Source: Streptomyces sp. NBC_01231 (GTDB taxonomy: Bacteria; Actinomycetota; Actinomycetes; Streptomycetales; Streptomycetaceae). From it: DNA of 64,000 nucleotides. This document shows, piece by piece, positions 1 through 8,363 of this stretch (position 1 is its first letter; every line of letters begins with the position of its first letter). The stretch covers positions 1,054,001 to 1,118,000 of the forward strand of contig CP108521.1 in the NCBI GenBank assembly GCA_035999765.1, in the 5' to 3' direction. Under the pieces are notes generated by a model. That model saw only the letters and a list, made by a program, of their open reading frames with translations. It made no database searches and was not told the DNA's origin. The translations under genes and the position numbers were made by a program.

Positions 1-1209
1 CGAGGCGTTGAGGGACCGGTTCACGGCGTCCGTCGAGGCGGGCGCGAGCAGGAGGCCGATACCGGCGCCGGCGAGGGCTGCGTAGAGCCACTGGTCGTGC
101 ATCGAAAGGTCCGTCAGCTTGCCGGCCCACAACGCGAACCCGACCGCGCCGAGTGCCGTACCCAGTTTCATCGCGGGACGCGCGCCACGCTTGTCGAGGA
201 TTCGCCCGCCCCACTGGGAGGCGATACCGAAGCCGATGAAGAAGTACAGGAGATACAGCGCGGCCTGGTTCGGGGAGGCGCTGAGGGAGACCTGGGCGTA
301 GACGGAGGCGAAGAAGAACACCGGGACGAAGGCGAGCATCGCGAAGAACAGGACGGCCGAGTCGACGCTGAACGCCCTGTCTCGGAAGACCTGGAGCCTG
401 ATGAGCGGTTCCTCGACGCGCAGTTCGTACGCGCAGAACGCCACCAGCACCGCGAGTCCGCCGATGATGCAGGCCCAGGTGGCGAAGCTGCTCCAGCCCC
501 AGGCGGAGGCCTGTTGCAGGCCCAGCACGCTCAGCCCCATGCCGGCGGCGACGAGGACGGCGCCGGGCACGTCGAGCCGTTCACGGCGGACCTGGTGGGG
601 GATGTGGGCGAGCGCGGTCAGGACCAGGGCGATGACCGCGACGGGCACGTTGACCCAGAAGATCGAGCGCCAGGTCCAGTCGGTGAGCCAGCCGCCGAGG
701 AGCGGGCCGAGCGCGGTGAGGGCGCCGGACAGGCCGAAGAACAGGGCGAGGGCCCGGCCGCGCCTGTCCACCGGGAAGACGGCGACGACGACGGCGAGCG
801 CGGCGGGGAACATCAGGGCGGCGCCCAGTCCCTGGGTGGCGCGGAAGACGATCAGCCAGCTCTGGGCGAAGCTGTCGTCGGGGACGCAGCCGCACAGCAC
901 CGAGGAGACGACGAAGAGCAGGGTGCCGATCACCATCATCCGGCGGTGCCCCAGGATGTCGGCGAGCCGGCCGCCGAGCGCGAAGAACGCGGCCAGGGCG
1001 AGCAGATAGGCGTTGATCACCCACTGCATCCCCGACGCGGAGAGGCCGAGCTCGTCCACGATGCTGGGAGCGGCGATGGCGACGATCGTCTGGTCGATGA
1101 ACGTCATCGACACGGCGAACAGCGTCGCCGCGAGAGCCAAGGTCTCGTTGGGCGGAGCAGGACCGGGAACGACCGCCTCAGAACCAGAACGTCCCTTTAT
1201 GTCTGCCAT
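1..1209 (-). CDS. MFS drug-efflux transporter, DHA2 (EmrB/QacA) type, 3' end cut by window
   Basis: The frame starts at ATG 1209, preceded by GGGAG about 11 bases upstream, and runs off the left edge, so the C-terminus is missing. The visible ~400 residues give regularly spaced hydrophobic helices. The first carries the DHA2-type signature FIDQTIVAIAAPSI, followed by the cytoplasmic loop GGRLADILGHRR (MFS motif A) and LGPLLGGWLTD (antiporter motif C region). Family members are proton-driven exporters of drugs or metabolites with 12-14 helices. It is divergent from a VOC-fold gene 100 bases away, a pairing that often means resistance by export plus binding or modification, but no substrate can be read from the sequence. 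Family call is firm; specificity unknown. Confidence 0.9.
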   Translation of the reverse strand, partial: MADIKGRSGSEAVVPGPAPPNETLALAATLFAVSMTFIDQTIVAIAAPSIVDELGLSASGMQWVINAYLLALAAFFALGGRLADILGHRRMMVIGTLLFVVSSVLCGCVPDDSFAQSWLIVFRATQGLGAALMFPAALAVVVAVFPVDRRGRALALFFGLSGALTALGPLLGGWLTDWTWRSIFWVNVPVAVIALVLTALAHIPHQVRRERLDVPGAVLVAAGMGLSVLGLQQASAWGWSSFATWACIIGGLAVLVAFCAYELRVEEPLIRLQVFRDRAFSVDSAVLFFAMLAFVPVFFFASVYAQVSLSASPNQAALYLLYFFIGFGIASQWGGRILDKRGARPAMKLGTALGAVGFALWAGKLTDLSMHDQWLYAALAGAGIGLLLAPASTDAVNRSLNAS

Positions 1210-1250
1210 ACGCGGATTCTCCCTCTGCCTCGGATGGTGCGCACGCGACA

Positions 1251-1278
1251 GCAGGCCGTCGTTGCCCGTCCGGCCTGC
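1251..1278. promoter_or_regulatory. Dyad in the divergent MFS/VOC promoter region
   Basis: GCAGGCCG (1251-1258) and CGGCCTGC (1271-1278) are perfect 8-base arms separated by 12 bases, in the 100-base gap between the divergent efflux and VOC genes. It could be an operator for an unlinked regulator; a chance GC-rich dyad is possible. Confidence 0.35.
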
Positions 1279-1309
1279 CTCCTGTCTCGACTCGCGGCAC
1301 AGTGGAGGT

Positions 1310-1750
1310 ATGAACGCAGACGACAGGAACCTGCTGGCTCGGGGACGCGTGGCGACCAGGCTGCCCGCCCAGGACCTGGACCGGGCACGGCGTTTCTACT
1401 CCGAGCGGCTCGGCCTGGAGCCCGTCGACGAACGGCCCGGTGGCCTGCTGTACCGGTGCGGAGGGACGGATTTCGCCCTGTTCGAGTCGACGGGGTCCTC
1501 GACCGGCGCCTTCACCCAGATGGGGTGGGAGGTCGATGACATCGAGACGATCGTCGCGGAACTCAAGCGGCGCGGTGTGGTGTTCGAAGAGGTCGACGTC
1601 CCCGGGTTCCGGACGAAGGACGGGATCGCCGAGATCGACGGAAACTACCCGAGCAAGGGCGCACGGGGTGAGCGCGCCGCCTGGTTCCGCGACAGTGAGG
1701 GAAACCTGCTGGGCATCGGCGAACCGGTGGCGGTGGCCGCGCCTGCGTGA
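1310..1750 (+). CDS. VOC-fold (glyoxalase/bleomycin resistance-like) protein
   Basis: A 146-residue protein starting at ATG 1310, just after AGTGGAGG. The N-terminal part RLPAQDLDRARRFYSERLGL is the usual first beta-alpha unit of the vicinal-oxygen-chelate fold. The second half contains FALFESTGS, a WEVDDIETIVAELKRRGV helix and the closing WFRDSEGNLLGI strand, as in glyoxalase/dioxygenase and bleomycin-binding proteins. Length fits a single two-module VOC protein. It lies divergent to the efflux gene, so it may sequester or modify the same compound; that is inference. A longer in-frame extension upstream exists but overlaps the divergent MFS gene and looks non-coding. Confidence 0.85.
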   Translation: MNADDRNLLARGRVATRLPAQDLDRARRFYSERLGLEPVDERPGGLLYRCGGTDFALFESTGSSTGAFTQMGWEVDDIETIVAELKRRGVVFEEVDVPGFRTKDGIAEIDGNYPSKGARGERAAWFRDSEGNLLGIGEPVAVAAPA

Positions 1751-1779
1751 TGACCGTGATGACCAGGCCGGGCAGCGGG

Positions 1780-1831
1780 CGCCGGAAGAACACCTTCTCC
1801 CCTCGGCAGGACGCCGGAAGAACACCTTCTC
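1780..1831. repeat. 20-bp direct repeat, period 32
   Basis: CGCCGGAAGAACACCTTCTC occurs exactly at 1780-1799 and again at 1812-1831, in the gap between the convergent VOC and aldo/keto reductase genes. Each copy holds the short dyad GAAG-N5-CTTC. No gene covers it. Function unknown. Confidence 0.7.
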
Positions 1832-1863
1832 GCCGGGCAGGCATGTACGTGATTCCGGCGAAC

Positions 1864-1885
1864 TCGGGAGCTGCCCGACTCCCGA
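1864..1885. terminator. Weak hairpin between convergent genes
   Basis: TCGGGAG (1864-1870) pairs with CTCCCGA (1879-1885) across an 8-base loop, downstream of the VOC gene and ahead of the end of the aldo/keto reductase gene. There is no T-run. A modest bidirectional terminator is the simplest reading. Confidence 0.35.
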
Positions 1886-1929
1886 CTCAGGAGTAGCCGG
1901 AGACGATGCCGGGGCCCACCGCCGGACTA

Positions 1930-2949
1930 TCAGCGGCGCCGCAGTGCCGGGTCGAGCAGCGCGGGCGGGGTGTCGTGCTTCTCGTGCGCGGCGAGGTCGG
2001 TGCCGGGGGCGACGATCGCGTCGATCGCGTCGAGTACGTCGGCGGAGAGCACGGTGTCCGCGGCGGCGAGTTGCGAGTCCAGGTGGTCCAGCGTGCGGGG
2101 GCCGATGAGCGCGCAGGTCACGGCGGGGTGCGCGGTCACGAATCCGAGCGCGAGCTGGATCATCGTGAGGCCGGCCTCGTCGGCGACCTTGGCCAGCCGC
2201 TCGACCACGTCGAGCCTGGCCCGGTTGGCGGGGATGGCGGTGTCGAAAAGTTGCGGCATGAACGTGGAGCGGCTGGTGGTGATGTCCCGGCCCTCGCGGA
2301 TCGCGCCGGAGAGCCAGCCCGAGGCCAGCGGGCTCCACACCAGCACACCGAGCCCGTACTCCTCGGTCACGGGCAGCACATCGGTCTCGATCCCGCGCTG
2401 CAGGATCGAATAGCTGGGCTGTTCGGTGACGTAACGGCTCAGGCGGTTGTCGCGGGCGGCCCACTGCGCCTGCACGAGGCGGTACGCCGGGAAGGTCGAG
2501 GAGCCGAAGTAGCGGATCTTCCCCGCGCGCTGCAGGTCGGTCAGAGCCGACAGGGTCTCCTCGTCGCTGGTACGCGGGTCCCATCGGTGGATCTGGTAGA
2601 GGTCGACGTGATCGACACCGAGGCGGCGCAGGCTGTTGTCCAGCTCGGTGACCAGCCAGCGGCGTGAACCGCCCTGGTGGTTGCGCTCGTCGCCCATCGG
2701 CATGCTCGCCTTCGTGGCCAGCACGATGTCGTCACGGCGGCCGGCGATGGCTTTGCCGACCATCTCCTCCGACTCGCCGTTGCTGTACATGTCGGCGGTG
2801 TCGATGAGGTTGATGCCACCCTCGAGAGCGGCATCGACGATGGCGGTGGCCTCGTCCTGGGTGGTGCGCCCGATCGCGCCGAAATTCATCGCGCCGAGCG
2901 CGAGCGAGCTGACCTGCACACCGGTGCGGCCCAAGGTGCGGTACTGCAT
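1930..2949 (-). CDS. Aldo/keto reductase
   Basis: A 339-residue NADP-dependent oxidoreductase of the aldo/keto reductase superfamily. The tetrad is visible: Asp50 and Tyr55 in LIDTADMY, Lys80 in VLATKAS and His121 in LYQIHRWDP. The C-terminal cofactor-loop region IGPRTLDHLDSQLAA follows the pattern of the YajO/Tas-like class. The start at 2949 gives the canonical MQYRTLGRTGVQVS N-terminus. The gene is divergent from a TetR regulator, with two identical palindromes between them, so it is very probably the regulator's main target. The physiological carbonyl substrate cannot be told from sequence. Confidence 0.93.
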   Translation of the reverse strand: MQYRTLGRTGVQVSSLALGAMNFGAIGRTTQDEATAIVDAALEGGINLIDTADMYSNGESEEMVGKAIAGRRDDIVLATKASMPMGDERNHQGGSRRWLVTELDNSLRRLGVDHVDLYQIHRWDPRTSDEETLSALTDLQRAGKIRYFGSSTFPAYRLVQAQWAARDNRLSRYVTEQPSYSILQRGIETDVLPVTEEYGLGVLVWSPLASGWLSGAIREGRDITTSRSTFMPQLFDTAIPANRARLDVVERLAKVADEAGLTMIQLALGFVTAHPAVTCALIGPRTLDHLDSQLAAADTVLSADVLDAIDAIVAPGTDLAAHEKHDTPPALLDPALRRR

Positions 2950-3032
2950 GACTGTGTTCCTCCACTGCGAATGAAACGTGGTGACAACGCATGGCTTGGT
3001 TGCGGGGCCCCTGCTCTGACATCATGGGCAAG

Positions 3033-3071
3033 CGGAACCTCGTTCCGGTAACAATACGGAACACGGTTCCG
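3033..3071. promoter_or_regulatory. Two identical TetR-type operators (CGGAAC-N3-GTTCCG)
   Basis: Perfect inverted repeats CGGAAC-CTC-GTTCCG (3033-3047) and CGGAAC-ACG-GTTCCG (3057-3071) lie in the gap between the aldo/keto reductase and the TetR gene, centres 24 bases apart. A minus-strand -10-like TATTGT (3056-3051) lies between them, so binding would cover the reductase promoter. Arm identity and position make autoregulation plus repression of the reductase likely. Confidence 0.8.
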
Positions 3072-3105
3072 CTTTGGCAAGCTCGGCGGCGGAGGGAACG
3101 GCACG

Positions 3106-3693
3106 GTGAACGGCAGCGACGAGAACGCGGGGCGAGCCCAGTCCAAGCGTGCGGACGCCCGGCGCAACAAGGAGACTCTGCTCGACGCGGCCGCCGCGGT
3201 CTTCGTCACCTCAGGCGTGGAAGCGCCGGTACGGGACATCGCGGCCGAGGCCGGCGTCGGGCTGGGCACGATCTACCGCCACTTCCCGACGCGCGCGGAT
3301 CTCATCATCGCCGTCTACCGGCACCAGGTCGACGCCTGCGCCGAGGCCGGTCCGGCCCTGCTGGCGACCAGCGCGACCCCTCACGCCGCACTGGGGCAGT
3401 GGATCAACCGCTTCGTCGACTTCCTGGTCACCAAGCACGGACTCGCCGCCGTGCTGCAGTCCGACAACGCCGGCTTCGACACGCTGCACGCCTACTTCCT
3501 CGACCGCCTCGTGCCCGTGTGCGCCCAACTGCTCGACGCCGCGGCCGCTTCCGGCGAGATCCGCTCCGACCTGGAGGCCTACGAACTCATGCGCGGCGTC
3601 GGCAACCTCTGCATCGGCGCGGACAACGATCCACGCTACGACGCACGTCGACTGGTCGAGCTCCTCATCGCGGGACTGCGCCTACCGCACTGA
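3106..3693 (+). CDS. TetR-family transcriptional regulator
   Basis: A 195-residue protein starting at GTG 3106, seven bases after GGAGGGA. The N-terminal helix-turn-helix is clear: ETLLDAAAAVFVTSGVEAPV then RDIAAEAGVGLGTIYRHFPT (about residues 20-65). The rest is an all-helical ligand-binding domain of the usual length. It is divergent from the aldo/keto reductase and separated from it by two identical 15-bp palindromes, so it should repress both itself and the reductase until an unknown small molecule binds. Confidence 0.92.
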   Translation: MNGSDENAGRAQSKRADARRNKETLLDAAAAVFVTSGVEAPVRDIAAEAGVGLGTIYRHFPTRADLIIAVYRHQVDACAEAGPALLATSATPHAALGQWINRFVDFLVTKHGLAAVLQSDNAGFDTLHAYFLDRLVPVCAQLLDAAAASGEIRSDLEAYELMRGVGNLCIGADNDPRYDARRLVELLIAGLRLPH

Positions 3694-3782
3694 CCCATCG
3701 GCCAGGCAGCCGCCCAGGGGCAGGTCTCTCAGCGCGCATTCCCCGGAGTGGGCCCGGAGTCCCGCGACCGGACCGCGCGTGA

Positions 3783-4382
3783 TCAGCCGTTGCCGACCTC
3801 CCGCGCCGCGTCCTCCAGGCGACGGCGGTGGGCCTGCCACGACGCATGGTCGCCCGCCAAGATGTCGTCCTTCCCCTTCACCCAGCCGACGGCCCCGTCG
3901 ATGAGCTCTCGCACGATGTCCGCGTGGCCTGCGTGGCGGTTGGTGTCGGCGAGTACGCGTACCAGGAGGTGGTGGAGTGTCGTCTCTCGTCGTTCCTCCG
4001 GCCACCACGGAACATGGCCGACCGCGTCGAGCGGCAGCGTCGCGAACGTGCTGTCCGAGTGCTCCCACGCCTGGTGGTACAGCCCGACGATGTCCTCACG
4101 TGACTCGTCCGCCGTGGCCCACATGTCCGCGTTGGGTTCGGCGTCCTCCGTGTACCACACGGGCGGCGGCTCCTCGGTGAAGAACGGCCGTCCGAACGTG
4201 TCGCCGAAGTACCCCAGCTCCACGCCCGCGACATGTTTGACCAGCCCCAGGAGATTGGTACCGGTGGGCGTCAGAGGGCGGCGGATGTCGTATTCCGAGA
4301 GCCCTTCGAGCTTCCACACCAGGGCTTCCCGGGCATCTCGCAGGTAGTGGAGAAGGTCCGCCTTCGCATTGGATTCGATCAT
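3783..4382 (-). CDS. DinB/DUF664 family protein
   Basis: A ~199-residue protein of the DinB-like four-helix metalloenzyme superfamily (DUF664 branch). Typical blocks are seen: LHYLRDAREALVWKLEGLSE, the metal-ligand region LLGLVKHVAGVELGYFGDTF, and ADTNRHAGHADIVRELIDG with the later histidines near the C-terminus. Some DinB relatives are mycothiol- or bacillithiol-dependent transferases, but the substrate here is unknown. The start MIESNAKADLL at 4382 matches the usual N-terminus of this branch; in-frame starts at 4412 (ATG) and 4430 (GTG) would add 10-16 residues. It follows gudD on the same strand at 81 bases, so it may be read through from the glucarate operon. Confidence 0.85.
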   Translation of the reverse strand: MIESNAKADLLHYLRDAREALVWKLEGLSEYDIRRPLTPTGTNLLGLVKHVAGVELGYFGDTFGRPFFTEEPPPVWYTEDAEPNADMWATADESREDIVGLYHQAWEHSDSTFATLPLDAVGHVPWWPEERRETTLHHLLVRVLADTNRHAGHADIVRELIDGAVGWVKGKDDILAGDHASWQAHRRRLEDAAREVGNG

Positions 4383-4463
4383 GCCGGGCAGTCTCGCATC
4401 CGGCACGGACATCCGGGTGAGGCCGTGCACGGTCTCGCCCGGATGCGACCCGAAGGCTCCTGG

Positions 4464-5792
4464 CTATCGCACGAGACAGGGGCGTTTGCTGCTGAACTCC
4501 CAACCAGGGACGAGGTATTGCATACCCGCGGCATCGTCACGTGCCCCCAGTGCCTTCTCCTGGTAGAGGGCGTGGGCCGCCAGGAGCCGGTCCATGTCGA
4601 GCTGGATGCCCAGGCCGGGGGCGTCCGGTACCGCGATCTCACCGCCGACGATGCGCGGCGGTGCGGTGGTGAGCCGTTCCAGGCCTTCCTGCCAGATCCA
4701 GTGCGTGTCCAGGGCGTTGTACTCGCCCGGGGCCGCGGCTCCGCAGTGCGTGACCATCGCCAGGGAGATGTCGAAGTGGTTGTTGGAGTGACAACCCCAG
4801 GTGAGACCCATCGCGTTGCACAGCTGCGCCACGCGTACGGAACCCTGCATGGTCCAGAAGTGAGGGTCCGCCAGCGGAATGGAGACCGACTGCAGAGCCA
4901 GGGCGTGCGTCATCTGCCGCCAGTCGGTGGCGATCATGTTGGTCGCCGTGGGCAGGCCGGTGGCGCGTCGGAACTCGGCCAGGATCTCCCGTCCCGAGTA
5001 GCCACCCTCGGCCCCGCAGGGGTCCTCCGCGTACGCGAGCGTGCCGGTCAGCGGCCCACAGAGCTCGATCGCCTCGCGCAGCGACCACGCCCCGTTCGGG
5101 TCGAGGGTGATCCGTGCCTCGGGGAATCGGTCCTTGAGGGCCCGTACGGCCTTGACCTCCTCGGCGCCCTCCAGGACACCGCCCTTGAGCTTGAAGTCAC
5201 GGAAGCCGTAGAGCGCATGGGCCGCCTCCGCCTGTCGGACGATCGCCTGCGCCGACAGGGCTTCCTCGTGCCGCACGCGGTACCAGTCGACGTCCGAGTC
5301 GGGTTCGCGGACGTACTCCAGATCGGTGCGGTCGGGGTCGCCGACGTAGAAGAGGTAGCCCAACACCCGTACGGACGAACGCTGTTGTCCGTCGCCCAGG
5401 AGCGCGGCGACGGGCACGTCGAGGTGCTGTCCGAGGAGGTCGAGCAGCGCCGACTCGACGGCCGTGACCGCGTGGACGGTGGTGCGCAGGTCGAAGGTCT
5501 GGGCCCCGCGTCCGCCGGCGTCACGGTCGGCGAAGTGGTCCCCGATCTCGCGCAGGACCCGCTTGTAGTCGCCCACCTTCGCGCCGACGACAAGGGACTC
5601 GGCGTCGCGCAGTGTCCGCGTGATCTTCTCCCCGCCGGGCACCTCCCCCAGCCCCGTGCGCCCCTCGGAGTCGGTGAGCACGACGACGTTGCGGGTGAAG
5701 TAGGGGCCGTGGGCGCCGGAGAGGTTCAGCTCCATGCTGTCCCGGCCGGCGACGGGATAGACGGAGAACGTGGTGACGGTCGGCTGACTCAT
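4464..5792 (-). CDS. gudD: Glucarate dehydratase (enolase superfamily)
   Basis: A 442-residue enzyme that dehydrates D-glucarate (often L-idarate too) to 5-dehydro-4-deoxy-D-glucarate. Enolase-superfamily landmarks are in place: Lys201 and Lys203 in DFKLKGG, metal-binding Asp231 (LDPNGAW), Glu256 (YAEDP) and Asn285 (TNM), then Asp309 and His339 in [14 protein letters not shown], the expected catalytic pair of the GudD group. The start is ATG 5792 with AAGGA upstream; the long open frame beyond it overlaps the permease and is not coding. It is the last gene of kdgD-permease-gudD, 41 bases behind the permease, so uptake and the first two catabolic steps are encoded together. Confidence 0.95.
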   Translation of the reverse strand: MSQPTVTTFSVYPVAGRDSMELNLSGAHGPYFTRNVVVLTDSEGRTGLGEVPGGEKITRTLRDAESLVVGAKVGDYKRVLREIGDHFADRDAGGRGAQTFDLRTTVHAVTAVESALLDLLGQHLDVPVAALLGDGQQRSSVRVLGYLFYVGDPDRTDLEYVREPDSDVDWYRVRHEEALSAQAIVRQAEAAHALYGFRDFKLKGGVLEGAEEVKAVRALKDRFPEARITLDPNGAWSLREAIELCGPLTGTLAYAEDPCGAEGGYSGREILAEFRRATGLPTATNMIATDWRQMTHALALQSVSIPLADPHFWTMQGSVRVAQLCNAMGLTWGCHSNNHFDISLAMVTHCGAAAPGEYNALDTHWIWQEGLERLTTAPPRIVGGEIAVPDAPGLGIQLDMDRLLAAHALYQEKALGARDDAAGMQYLVPGWEFSSKRPCLVR

Positions 5793-5833
5793 GCTCAAAG
5801 AAGTCCTTGCGTACGAGGGTGGCGGGGCCGTGG

Positions 5834-7171
5834 TCAGAGGCTGAGGACGTCGAGGACCCACTCGGCCGTCAGGACGCCGCCGAGCCCGAGGATGGCGAGC
5901 ACGGTCGTATAGCTGGTGCGGACCTTGATCGCTTCGATGACGGAGAGGTTGAAGTACTCCTTGAACAGCCAGAACCCGGGGTCGTTGACGTGTGAGCAGG
6001 CGATCGAGCCGCAGGCGACGGCCAGCACCATCGTCTCGGGGTGGACGCCGCTGCCCGCGATGAGCGGCAGCACCACACCGGAGGCGGTGACGACGGCGAC
6101 GGTCGCCGAGCCGAGCGCCACGCGCAGGATCACGGCGATGAGCCAGGCGAGGATGATCGGCGAGATGGACCAGCTGTCGGTGGCGTCCTTGATGTAGTCG
6201 GAGATCCCGCCTTCGACGAGGACGTTCTTGAACGCGCCGCCGGCGCCGATCACCAGGAGGATCATCGCCATCGCCTGGGCCGCCGAGGTGCAGGAGGCGC
6301 TGACGTCGCTCAGGCTCCGGCCGATCCGGGGGCCGAACGCCCAGATCGCCAGGCACAGGGCCAGCAGGAGCGCGATCGGCGCCGAGCCGATGAAAGCGAC
6401 GGCATGCAGGAACGGACTGTCACCGGAGGTGGTCATGTCGGTCACCGCGGCGGCCACGATCAGCACCACGGGGAAGAGCGCCACGAACAGCGACCAGCCC
6501 AGGCCGGGCATCTCCTCGTCGGTGAACTCCCGCTCGCTGACGAGGCCCTTGGGGATGGAAGGGTCCATCGCCCTGATGAACGGCAGGCGAGGCCAGGCCA
6601 GAGCGATGAGCGCACCGGCCGGGACGGCTATGAACAGGCCGTAGAACAGGGTCAGTCCGACGGAGGCGTGGAAGGTCGCGGCGACGGCGGTGGGGCCGGG
6701 GTGCGGCGGCAGGAAACTGTGCATGGTGGACAGCGCGATGGACATCGGCAGCCCCACCCACAGCAGCTTGGCTCCGGTGACCCTGACCAGGGTGAACGCT
6801 ATGGGGACGATGATGATGAAGGCGACCTCGTAGAACATGGTCACGCCGATGAGCATGGACGTGACCACCATCGCGACCTGCACCCATCGCGGGCCGAAGG
6901 CGTCGAGGAGTTTGCCTGCGATCCGCTGTGCGGCGCCGGAGTCCCCCATGACACGCCCGACCATGGCACCCAGCCCGATGGTGAGCATGGTGTCGCCGAT
7001 CTGGTCCCCGATGCCCTCGGAGAGGACGTCCGGGATGTCCGCCACCGGAATGCCACGGACCAGCGCGACGCCGACCGCCACGAGCAACAGGGCCGCGAAC
7101 CCGTTGAGTCTCAGCCTGGTCATGAGGAGCAGCAGAATCAGAACGCTGATCCCGACTACGAGGAGAGGCAT
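5834..7171 (-). CDS. GntP-family gluconate/glucarate-type permease
   Basis: A 445-residue polytopic membrane protein of the gluconate:H+ symporter (GntP) family. It starts at ATG 7171 with AAGGGGA seven bases upstream. Family features include [35 protein letters not shown] (the conserved HPGP loop) and the C-terminal [20 protein letters not shown] segment; about a dozen hydrophobic helices are apparent. Family members carry gluconate or related hexonates. Lying between 5-dehydro-4-deoxyglucarate dehydratase and glucarate dehydratase, it most likely imports glucarate or galactarate. Classical GudP is an MFS protein, so this would be a non-homologous replacement; the substrate is inferred from context. 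Confidence 0.9.
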   Translation of the reverse strand: MPLLVVGISVLILLLLMTRLRLNGFAALLLVAVGVALVRGIPVADIPDVLSEGIGDQIGDTMLTIGLGAMVGRVMGDSGAAQRIAGKLLDAFGPRWVQVAMVVTSMLIGVTMFYEVAFIIIVPIAFTLVRVTGAKLLWVGLPMSIALSTMHSFLPPHPGPTAVAATFHASVGLTLFYGLFIAVPAGALIALAWPRLPFIRAMDPSIPKGLVSEREFTDEEMPGLGWSLFVALFPVVLIVAAAVTDMTTSGDSPFLHAVAFIGSAPIALLLALCLAIWAFGPRIGRSLSDVSASCTSAAQAMAMILLVIGAGGAFKNVLVEGGISDYIKDATDSWSISPIILAWLIAVILRVALGSATVAVVTASGVVLPLIAGSGVHPETMVLAVACGSIACSHVNDPGFWLFKEYFNLSVIEAIKVRTSYTTVLAILGLGGVLTAEWVLDVLSL

Positions 7172-7297
7172 GTCAGTTCCCCTTTGAACTGCGATGGGGT
7201 GGCGCACCGGCCCGGTCGTGCGGGCCGTGCGGTCATCGGGCGGGTACAGCGGTCATCTGGAGGTACGAGGGACGCCTGCGCGTCCGTCGGCCGGGGC

Positions 7298-8257
7298 TCA
7301 GGCGGGTCGCCGTGCGGCACCGACCAGGCTCAGGCCGTGGTCCAGCACCTTCTCCAGGTCGGCGAGGTCGTCCGGGCCGGGGTCGGTGAGCGGGGCGCGC
7401 ACCGGGCCGACCGGGAGACCGCGCAGCCGGGCGGCGGCTTTGACCAGCGAGACGGCGTATCCGGGCACTCGGTCACGGAGTTCGACCAGCGGGATGTAGA
7501 ACTCGCGCAGGAGCCTGGTCACGCCCGCGTCGTCCCCGTCCCGCAGGGCGGCGAAGAAGGCGTTCGCGATCTCCGGCGCGAAGGCGTGGACGGCTGACGA
7601 GTAGGCGGGGACGCCGACCGTGGCGTAGGCGCGGGCCTGGATCTCCGCGGTGGCGGCGCCGTTGAAGAACAGGAAGTCCTCGGGGGCGGCGAGCGTGAGG
7701 CGCTGGAGCCGGTCGAGGTCGCTGTGGCCGTCCTTCAGGCCGACGACGCCGGGTATCTCCGCGATCCGGCGCAGCCCGTCGGCGGTGAAGGCGACCTGAC
7801 CGCGCTGGTACGCGATGAGCGGCAGCCGGGTTCCGGCGGCGATCCGGCGCACCTGCTCCACCAGGCCGTCCTGCGGGGCGGTGACCAGGTAGTGGGGCAG
7901 CAGCAGCGCCGCGTCCGCGCCGGCGTCCTGCGCGATACGGGCGAACCGCAGCGCCTGCGCCCAGCCGTACCCGATGCCCGCGACCACCGGCAGCCGTCCG
8001 TCGGCGACCTCGACCGTGGTTTCGACGACGGCGCGGTACTCGTCCTCGTCCAGCGAGAAGAACTCACCGGTCCCGCAGGCGGGGAACACCGCGCCGGGCG
8101 CGGTGTCCAACCGGTCGGTCAGGTACGACCGGTACGACTCCAGGTCGAGGCCGCCGTCGTCACGGAAGCTCGTGAGCGGGAAGGACAGCACCCCACGCGC
8201 CATTCCGTCACGGAGCCGTCGGACGGCCTCGTCGGCCTCCGCGCTGATCCCTGTCAT
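7298..8257 (-). CDS. kdgD: 5-dehydro-4-deoxyglucarate dehydratase
   Basis: A 319-residue TIM-barrel enzyme of the DHDPS/NAL class I family that converts 5-dehydro-4-deoxy-D-glucarate to 2,5-dioxopentanoate with loss of CO2 and water. The Schiff-base lysine is Lys175 in VVGLKDGHSD, Tyr150 is in LIAYQRG, and the glycine-rich substrate loop is FPACGTGEFFSLD. The residue set and family context match KdgD rather than dihydrodipicolinate synthase. It leads an operon with the permease (126 bases downstream) and gudD. The next enzyme, 2-oxoglutarate semialdehyde dehydrogenase, is not in this window. A clear promoter with candidate IclR sites lies upstream. Confidence 0.93.
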   Translation of the reverse strand: MTGISAEADEAVRRLRDGMARGVLSFPLTSFRDDGGLDLESYRSYLTDRLDTAPGAVFPACGTGEFFSLDEDEYRAVVETTVEVADGRLPVVAGIGYGWAQALRFARIAQDAGADAALLLPHYLVTAPQDGLVEQVRRIAAGTRLPLIAYQRGQVAFTADGLRRIAEIPGVVGLKDGHSDLDRLQRLTLAAPEDFLFFNGAATAEIQARAYATVGVPAYSSAVHAFAPEIANAFFAALRDGDDAGVTRLLREFYIPLVELRDRVPGYAVSLVKAAARLRGLPVGPVRAPLTDPGPDDLADLEKVLDHGLSLVGAARRPA

Positions 8258-8271
8258 GAAACCTGTCTCTC

Positions 8272-8330
8272 TATGCAGACGACGTCTACGTATGCAGATG
8301 GAGGTTAGGTTGGTGAACGGGACGGGTCAA
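8272..8330 (-). promoter_or_regulatory. kdgD operon promoter with candidate IclR operator
   Basis: On the minus strand, TTGACC (8330-8325), 17 bases, then TAACCT (8307-8302) form a textbook promoter aimed at kdgD. The transcription start should fall near 8295. Just downstream lie two direct repeats TATGCAGA (plus strand 8272-8279 and 8291-8298) and a palindrome AGACG-A-CGTCT (8277-8287). They sit where a repressor would block initiation, and the IclR gene is divergent, so they are its likely target. Confidence 0.7.
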
Positions 8331-8363
8331 TGGGTGTGCGGGCCCGGATTTACGATGGGCGCC

